Below, one piece after another: positions 56,803-64,000 of a stretch of 64,000 bases of DNA. The stretch is from Prinsepia uniflora (lineage: Eukaryota > Streptophyta > Magnoliopsida > Rosales > Rosaceae). Below the pieces are notes generated by a model. The model was not told where the DNA came from. It saw nothing but the letters and a program-made list of their open reading frames with translations, and ran no database searches. The DNA lies in contig CM064867.1 of assembly GCA_032719365.1 (NCBI GenBank), forward strand, positions 59,150,601-59,214,600, written 5' to 3'. Made by a program: the position numbers and the translations under genes. Position 1 is the stretch's first letter; every line of letters starts with the position of its first letter.

Positions 56803-59800
56803 ATTTGGTATCAGAGCGCGGTTTGTACGCTCTGCGCGAGGTTTTGGCTTCCAGAGCAGTTGGTTAGTCGACTTGGGTGTTGTGATGTTACTGTGGATGT
56901 GATGTCTCTACACGGAACAGCCCGTCATCATGCTGGACACGCAAGTGATAGTACGATAGTTAATGGCTTAGGTCGACTTTCGGCTGGATTGGAGATGGTG
57001 CTGCTGGTTGCAGCCGAGGTATTGGATGGCTTGGTGGATGACTCTGGTCTAGTCTAGCGCGATTGTTGTGTCGTGGATCTGGTTGCGACCGTGGAGTGTT
57101 GGTTTGCTCAGAGATATGGAATTTAAGGGAGGTCAGTTTCCCCGACCCAAGTGTAGATTGAGGGTTTTTGGCTCGGTATGAGCGGAGATTCGGGATTAGT
57201 GTGCTGTGAGCCCTAGATCAGAGATGATGTGCCACGAGTTGGGATGCTTGTGAATGGTAGGATGGCCAAATCATGAGGTGAGGTGGAGGCCAGTGGTGAG
57301 GTGCCGGTGTTTGGTAGGAACCATTAACCGAGCTGGGATAGGCGATGACCATTGGCAGGTCATGTTTTGGTACGAACGGTCTGGATTCCATTAGGTGGAT
57401 CAGAGTAACGCAGCGGAAGCGCGGTGGACATAGGCTTCGGTTTAGAGCGGGCTAGGTTGGTATGGTCGGTTTTGACCATGCGCGAGTTTGGTTTTCGGGG
57501 ACTCATCCGAATTTGTTGGTATACGTATGAGTCAGTAGATGTTGGCTGTGTTAAGAGTGTGTTGGAATATGTCGGCATATGCCCAGGTTGGCATTTGGTG
57601 ATGTCGAGGAGAGTACTTGGTGATTCCTCAAGACTAGGGATTGATGACTCTGAGGGTAGTGACGGCGGAGTCCGAGGTTAGTGGTTGACAATTGACTATC
57701 CTGAGAGTTGGATTGGTACTTTAGTAATTCCCGGATGTTGAACCTCGGAAAGATTGTAACGTGCATAACAGGATAGGAACCGACAGATGAGTTGAGTTGG
57801 ATTATTTCTGGACACGCAAAGGTTGTCCAGGTGAGTTGTGGATTTTCCTAAGTCCCGTAGAAGAGTTGACGTTTGGACGGTTAGTCCGACGGTGGTATAC
57901 TTGTTGGGGATGAAATCCCATGGTTGGAAAAGGTGGATACACTTCCAACATGATTGGAATCTCGGAATCAGGAGATATTGTAGTTGAAATCATGAGATGT
58001 TGTGTTGGTTCCGAGTTAGTGTCAGATGTTGATTGAGTGAACAAGACTCATGGTAGTGTACAATGGGACTTCAGGAGTTGTGACCCCCCTTAATTGTGGA
58101 CACGTGTGGTTGTGTTCAGGAGTACAGAGAGTACTTGGTAACGCCATGTTAGGCAGGTGTGGCGAGTGTCATAGGATTTTGTTTAAGTTGGAGTGAGGTA
58201 GGACGAATTGTGATGTCATGGTTGTGGACCATTGTGAGTTCTGTGGTATGATGACAAAAGAAAGATGATAAGGATGGATGATAAAGAGTGACTATAACTG
58301 AAAGATATGAGGTAATTGAAGAGAACCCACAATCTAGACGTGTCTCGAGATGTGTGGTAGTCTTGATCGATTTGGTCCGATGCGGTGATCTGATCATTTG
58401 TAGGAATTAAAGGCGAAATAGTCAGACAATAAGTGGGATCCACTTAGGAGTGAGTGGATCGGGATTGGATCGCTTTTGGCTCAGGATTGAGGTGTTGTGG
58501 ATCAGGAGAATTGTATGCAAGACAGAGCTTGGACATGGTAGTAGAATAACAAGACAGAAGTTGGATATGTGGAGGAGGAGTGTGGTGTGTTTTTACATAC
58601 CTATGAGTATTTGGACTTGGATCTAGTGATGGGTCTTCCATGTGCACGTAAATGAGATGTGATTGGATTTGATGTTGATCGGCAGACCCAGGAGATCAGG
58701 AGACTCGGAATATACTTGGGTTTGTATTCTTCGGAAGACGTGTTTGGCCTGAAGTGTTGGCCTAGTGTTGGATTCGACCGATGGAGTTCAAAAGTGAATG
58801 GTGATTGGCTTTTAGACAGATGGTAATCATTGTGATTGTGTGCCCTGGAGATATACTGTGAGGGTTCACGGATACACTAGGGTGGAGCCGATGTGTTTGG
58901 TGGAGATCTGTGGTATGTCATTGGAAGTAATTGAGGCATCTTGTGACGTTTTGGTGGTATGCATCGTGATTCTTGTTGGTTGTGATTGGTGCATGTACTG
59001 GAGATGTGTGCGTAGTGGTTGTTTTAGTGGTAGGAACCATTCCGATGCGATTGGATACGTATCGTGATGTTTGGATAGAGACGTTGGTGAACAGTTTTTG
59101 TTGGTTGTATGGCTGAGCGGAGTAGTTCCGATGCGTAGTTCCGGTGTTATTAACGGGTTGAGATGTGGAATCCATAGTGATCTGAGTGGTTGTTGCAGGA
59201 TTCCGTGATGGTATGCGAGCTGGATGTTCTGAGCCACGATTGAGTAGTGGGACCCTGACACTGAGATGCGTGATCACGGTTTGAAAGGTATATGATAGGG
59301 TCCAGTTGTAGACAGGTAGTGTGGGACGTGGATGGTGTTCCTACAAGATGACAGTGTTGGTGGTTAGTGGAACCACCAGTGAGATGATTGGTTGAGTTAG
59401 TGGTATGAACGAGTATGTTGTGACTCCTAGAAGGTCGGCGCGGAACGCTGACGGACATAGTACGGAACGTTGAACAGATATTTATGAGTAGGAGTACTGA
59501 GGCCGGTAGATGCCGTCTTGAGAATTGGTTTGCGAGGTGAGATTTGTGCTTGTGGACGGAAGACTTTCATGATGTACTGAGGAGTTGGTACGAGGTACAC
59601 ATTACTCGAAAAAGGATCGAGGCTGATGAGACTGGTAGTTGAGCTGTGAGTGTCGGCGGGTTCGAGGTTAGAGATATCACGGGTACGAGTTGGAAATGTG
59701 TTGACCTCGGTGATTGAGATGATCGCCAGATGGACCGAAAGTTGGTTTAGTTGGTTCGCTTGACGGAGATGTGGTGAACGTTTGGGAACTGTCATGATAA

Positions 59801-59927
59801 GGTTGGATTGGCAGGTGATGGATACCGGGTAGGAGACCCAGGTGCGAGATTAGTTGGATTCCCCCAGTTCGTTACGGAGGTACGTTATTCGGAATTTCGG
59901 GGACGAAATTTTTTTAAGGGGGAAGAT
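56803..59927 (+). other. Q internal copy 2, non-coding
   Basis: 3.1 kb without any gag or pol motif. Short ORFs on both strands recur in copy 1 only through DNA homology. Ends with GAATTTC (59892-59898), GAAATTT (59904-59910) and TTTTTAAGGGGGAAGA before the LTR. Confidence 0.8.
56806..56817 (+). promoter_or_regulatory. Q primer-binding site (initiator tRNA-Met)
   Basis: TGGTATCAGAGC, three bases after the LTR end GTGTCA. Confidence 0.92.
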
Positions 59928-60384
59928 TGTAACGACCCGTCCCGGAGTTCGAAATTTGATTAGTGATTAATGACATATTATTGAAGTTAATTGGTGATTA
60001 GTTGGGTGATTTCGGACGGACGATGCGAAATGACAGTTTTGCCCATGTAATGGGGGAATTGTTGACTTTTGATTGGGACTGTCAAATGGACGTTGGTCAA
60101 TCACTGTGACGTAGTTCGGGATGTCACGAGTTCATAGACAGGTGGCACGTCCGATTCCGACATTCGAGGAAGAAGTTATGACGTTCGGAAGTCGAGGGGT
60201 ATTTTGGTAATTTGATTGAAAAGGGGCAAATTGTTGAGTTTTTTATACGACAAGTATTTTTCACATATTTTAAGGACCTTTAAATAGGTCTCGATTCCCT
60301 GAGTACAACGACAGGCGGCACGCTGTCATTGCACTTGGGACGCTTCAGATTTTGGTCTAAACGTGCGAGGGGCAAAATGGTAAT
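59928..60384 (+). repeat. Q 3' LTR, first 457 bp
   Basis: TGTAACGACCCGTCCCGG onward follows the LTR at 53881 up to GGCAAAATGGTAAT, where the Athila/Tat-type LTR begins. The remainder probably lies beyond that insertion, outside the window. Confidence 0.85.
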
Positions 60385-62689
60385 TGATAGGCCCTCAAAT
60401 AAGCATTATTTTATATTATTTTAAACCCTTTATACTTGAATTTTAATATTAAAATAATAAATAATTTGATAAAATAATTTATTTTGTGATATTTTTGTTT
60501 AAATAAATAAAACTTGTAATTTGGAGCATTGTGACGAAAGAATCGTCCCGATAGGAATTATAACGAAGAAATTATGGACGAAATTCAGTTGAATTATATT
60601 AATTAATTAATTTTTATTTTGCAAGCCCAAAATCATTTTAAATGCAGCCCAAAATCTCTTTTTCTGCAGCCCTTCCATTCCAGCCCAAAATCCATGGCGA
60701 GGCCCAGCTACAGCCATTTTCTACGCAATCCAAGCGACAACCCAATCCAAATAAATCCGCCCAGCCCAAATCCATGTCGCCTAGCCCGCTTGCTTCTCCA
60801 ACCCGTGCGGCAGCAGCAGCCCAGCAACTCGCTGGCCATCTCACCCGTGTAGCCCACGTCGCACGCCTGGCCCGCTACCAGCCCTACTGCTTCAGCCTAA
60901 TCACTTGCTGCATAGCCCAACCACTTCCTGCACAGCCAACCACTTCATGCACAGCCCACTTCCTGCACAGCCACCTGCTCGGCCTGCAATATTCAACAGA
61001 AACAGCAAAACAGAAAAACCATTTAAACCCACCTGCCCACCTGCTCGGCCCGTACAGCCCACATACCCAACCTGCCCCATCTTTCTGCTGATTCCTGCTG
61101 CATTTCTCACCTCCCTCTCACTGAAACAGTAAAACCATTTCTGCTCCAGCCTTCTCAAGTCACACTTGCAGCTCCCCTTGCTATTTTTCATACTTATTTT
61201 CCCCAAAAAAAAAAACCATTCCTAATTTCATCATTAATCATAATTATTCATCATTTCATTTTTTATTTATTTTTATTATAATTTTTATTTATTTTATTTT
61301 ATCTTTGGTAGCTTTTTCTCCCTATAAATAGGGGTTCATGGCATGCAACAATTGTCCCCAATTGTCCCTGTTTTGTCCCATTTTATTTCTCTTTTTAGTT
61401 TAGGTTCTAAAATTTTCTCTCTAGTTTTTCTCTTCTTTTAGTTCATCTTCTTTCTTTTTGTTCATTATTTTTGGGGACCATTTTAACTTCTTGTAGATTT
61501 TCTTATTAATTAGTTTTCTTTTAATTCTTGTTCTTAATTTATGTTATTTTTATGTTATTTCTTAATTTCATTTCTTCTTTACTTTGTTCTTATGATTTTT
61601 CTTTAAGATCTCTTAAACACATTTTTATGCTTTCCTTAAGAAATACCTAAGCCGAGTATTTCCGAAATAATTCTAGAATTTAAGTTCGAATTCTTATATT
61701 TTATCCTCCATCTTCATAAAATTCTAGCTACTGTTCGGTATTCTTTATGAATAACATTCCATTGTTTCCATCCACTTTCGTAATCACAAGCTGTTCTTGG
61801 GTTCCGAAAGTGTAACTTTATTTCCTTTACTTAAATTCTTATTATTGTTTCGGTTTACTTATATTTCAATATATGTGTTGGTATTTTCTTTCTAACATTT
61901 GTAAATGTGAATACAATCTGCATGTGTTTTACTTTTTGAATTTCATTTACTTCATATTTTTTAGCGCTTAACCTTCAATTTAACGGTAAGTGTTTATGAC
62001 CGTTGTTCGGTGCACTTAGAATAGGGTTGAAGCGATTTAAATGTTTGATGCACATTGAAATAAATAACATAAGGTGAATCGTATTATAAGTGTTTATGAC
62101 TGCTGTTCAGTACATTTATAATATTGAAAAATGTATGCATGTATTTGAGATGATTAAGGTAGGATTTCGTGATTGGTTCAATATGAGCATGATGTTAGAG
62201 TGTTGGTAAAAATATGTGTTTGAAGAAAGTTCACTTGCACAAAAGTTAAAGTAGAAGTAGAATTAAGTTCGTAATTATTTTTACTTGCTTTCTTTATTCT
62301 ATGATTACAATTTTTCAAACCCCCCCCATTTAATTCTTTATTCTTTTATTCTTTTATTCTTTATTTCATTAATTATTTATTCTTTTATTATTTTATTCTT
62401 TATTTCATTAATTCATTAATTCTTTTATTCTTTTATTCTTTAATTGATTTATTCTTTAATTCTTTATTAGTTTATTAGTTTATTATTTTATTATTTAATT
62501 CTTTAATTATTTAGTTCATTATTCTTTGATTATTCATTATTCTTTTTAACTAACATATTATTAATGTTCCTTAATTTCCCTGGTTAAGAACCATCCCTAT
62601 TTACCAATACTACATCTACACAAAAAGGGTTTAATCTGCATAACACTCAAATTACGTGTTTAATTTAATGCGTAGTTTGGACGATATCA
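60385..62689 (+). repeat. Athila/Tat-type 5' LTR, 2305 bp
   Basis: TGATAGGCCCTC to GACGATATCA. Has an AGCCCA-rich block (60620-61130) that creates proline/alanine-rich spurious ORFs, a TATA box (61322-61331) and TTCTTTTA/TTTATTC-type low-complexity DNA (62322-62540). Confidence 0.75.
61322..61331 (+). promoter_or_regulatory. TATA box of the Athila/Tat-type LTR
   Basis: CTATAAATAG followed by GGGTTCATGGCATGC. Fits an LTR promoter about 940 bp inside the LTR. Confidence 0.6.
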
Positions 62690-62694
62690 ATTTT

Positions 62695-62712
62695 TGGCAC
62701 CGTTATCGGGGA
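62695..62712 (+). promoter_or_regulatory. primer-binding site (tRNA-Asp type)
   Basis: TGGCACCGTTATCGGGGA, five bases after the LTR end ATATCA. It differs by two changes from the usual TGGCGCCGTTGCCGGGGA, both consistent with G to A decay. Confidence 0.85.
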
Positions 62713-64000
62713 AATTGAAAATCATTTTTAATATGTTGGTGTATGTATATAAATTGTACATATTATACTTGTTTTTATTATTTTTTTTTGTTCATATTTT
62801 AATTTTTCATAACTTTAATATACTTGTTTATAATTTTATATTTGTCTATATTTAATTTATTCATCTTATTTTTGTTTTTATTATTTTTGTTTATATTTGT
62901 TTATTTTAATTTTTATACATGTACATTCTATACTTGTTCTTAATGTTTATCTTTCCACATGCTCATTTTATCTTTATACATATTCATAATCTACTTGTAT
63001 ATTATTTATTTAATTTTTTTTTATACTTGTTCATTTATTTTTATACTTGTTCATAACTTTTATTTTTATGTTTGTTCATAATTTTGATTTTTATAATTGT
63101 ACTTATTATTTTTGTTTATAATGTTCATACTTTACTTGTTCTTATTATATTTGTTCATCAATGTTCATAATTTTTTTTTATATATATACTTGTTCATATT
63201 ATAATTGTTTATGTAAATTTCAATTATTTTTATTTTACTTGTTCATTTTATACTCTTACATACTTGCTCATAATTGACTTTCATTTTTGTTTGTTTATAA
63301 TTATTATTCTTGTTCATACTTGTGCATAATGTTCATTCTTTTTATTTGTTCATAAATGCATATGGTACATGTTCACTTTTCCTTATTTTTACTTGTATTT
63401 ATTTTTATTTGTTTTTGTAATTAAAATTCGTAAAAAAAAATTCCTTTTCTTCATTTATTTAATTATTAAATTCCAAAAAAAAATTAATTAATAAAAAAAA
63501 TTAAATACATATATTTACTTTCCAACTTTCTTTAGTTTTAGTTTCATGTTAGTGCTAATTCATATTTGTGAATAAATGTTGTATATATGTTACTTGTTAT
63601 TCTTCATACTTGTTCATAATTATTATACTTGTTCTTAATTTTCATTTGTATGCTTGTTCATTTTTTTATTATTTTTTTTATTATTTGTTTATGTAAATTC
63701 AAACTCTTATTATACTTGTGCATACTTTGTTTATAATTGTACATACTTGTTCATACTTGTTTATACTTTTTCTTATTATTCATACTTGTTCATAAATTGT
63801 TTATAACTTTTATATTTCATAGTGTTCATTCATACTTGTGCATAATTTTTATTTATTTATTTATCTTTTCTTGTTCATAATTGTACATATTTGTTCTTAC
63901 TTATTTGTTTATTCTAGTTAATAATTTGTTTATTACTTGGTTACATTTATTTTATTTATGTGTTCATGTATTTATTTAAGTTTCTCTTTTTCTTAAATTA
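62713..64000 (+). repeat. AT-rich leader with TACTTGTTCATA-type degenerate repeats
   Basis: The phrase TACTTGTTCATAATTTTTAT and shorter forms (ACTTGTTCAT, TTGTTCATAAT, ACTTGTGCATA) recur dozens of times without a strict period. No ORF of note. It would be the untranslated leader upstream of gag. Confidence 0.8.

Larger units (their letters stand above)
48099..60384 (+). mobile_element. Q element: tandem non-coding Tekay-related retrotransposon
   Basis: Order on +: LTR start remnant (48099-48175), internal 48176-53880 (with a nested solo LTR), complete LTR (53881-56802), second internal (56803-59927), partial LTR (59928-60384). The internal regions match each other and lack gag and pol, but keep primer site and polypurine stem-loop. 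An LTR shared by two internal regions arises by unequal recombination between elements or tandem copies. The right LTR is cut at 60384 by another LTR. Confidence 0.8.
60385..64000 (+). mobile_element. 5' end of an Athila/Tat-type Ty3/gypsy element
   Basis: An LTR (60385-62689) is followed by a primer site complementary to tRNA-Asp and a long AT-rich leader to the window edge. The tRNA-Asp type site and long untranslated leader are typical of the Athila/Tat group. No gag is reached. It inserted into the Q LTR; the 5 bp before it are GTAAT, and the other duplicate lies outside. Confidence 0.75.

Noticed and set aside
60619..61132. Pro/Ala-rich open frames with an AGCCCA-rich sequence
   Set aside because: They lie inside an LTR upstream of its TATA box, arise from AGCCCA-type low complexity, and have no domain.

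Overview
This window looks like plant nuclear heterochromatin, almost certainly from a flowering plant. It is LTR retrotransposon sequence from end to end: Ty3/gypsy chromovirus (Del/Tekay type), Ty1/copia, and Tat/Athila-type Ty3/gypsy, with the tRNA-iMet and tRNA-Asp type primer sites these lineages use. I see no host gene, tRNA gene, rRNA gene or CRISPR array. All recognisable coding sequence is gag/pol or a transposon-associated domain, and all of it is broken. The species cannot be named from this sequence.

Layout. (1) 1-4567: 3' end of a Tat-like Ty3/gypsy element on +, with an antisense plant-mobile-domain (PMD) pseudogene, polypurine tract and 3' LTR. (2) 5588-13.8 kb: copia element A on -, split inside integrase by a 3.1-kb solo LTR (9133-12280, target duplication ATATT). 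(3) 14.74-44.69 kb: a second minus-strand copia (B) whose LTR ends lie 30 kb apart because of nested insertions. Inside it are a plus-strand copia-type LTR (C), a gag-only Tekay derivative (P) present as two partial copies, a minus-strand non-coding LARD-like element (M), and a nearly complete 9.7-kb Tekay element (32970-42663, target duplication GAATG). (4) 44.69-48.10 kb: an LTR fragment followed by AT-rich unassigned DNA. (5) 48.10-60.38 kb: a non-coding Tekay-related element (Q) arranged LTR remnant-internal-LTR-internal-partial LTR, with another minus-strand solo LTR (48684-52018, target duplication CTTCA) inside it. (6) 60385-64000: 5' LTR, tRNA-Asp-type primer site and AT-rich leader of an Athila/Tat-type element inserted in Q.

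The most unusual signal is in the Tekay-related LTRs. Four subfamilies (P, M, Q and the coding Tekay element) carry, at the same place in the LTR, an array of short tandem hairpins. Within a subfamily the stems change on both sides together while the loop or unit design stays fixed; between subfamilies the primary sequence is quite different. Each array sits between inverted arms GTGAGTGGAC and GTCCACTCAC. The left arm resembles a 5' splice site and the right arm lies just before a CCCTCCAG-type acceptor, so the interval could be an LTR intron that folds on itself. The same LTRs share a motif pair spaced 172-173 bp apart and a stem-loop directly before the polypurine tract. The non-coding elements (M, Q) and the gag-only element (P) keep the primer site, the polypurine stem-loop and the LTR ends of the coding Tekay element, so they are plausible passengers of its machinery.
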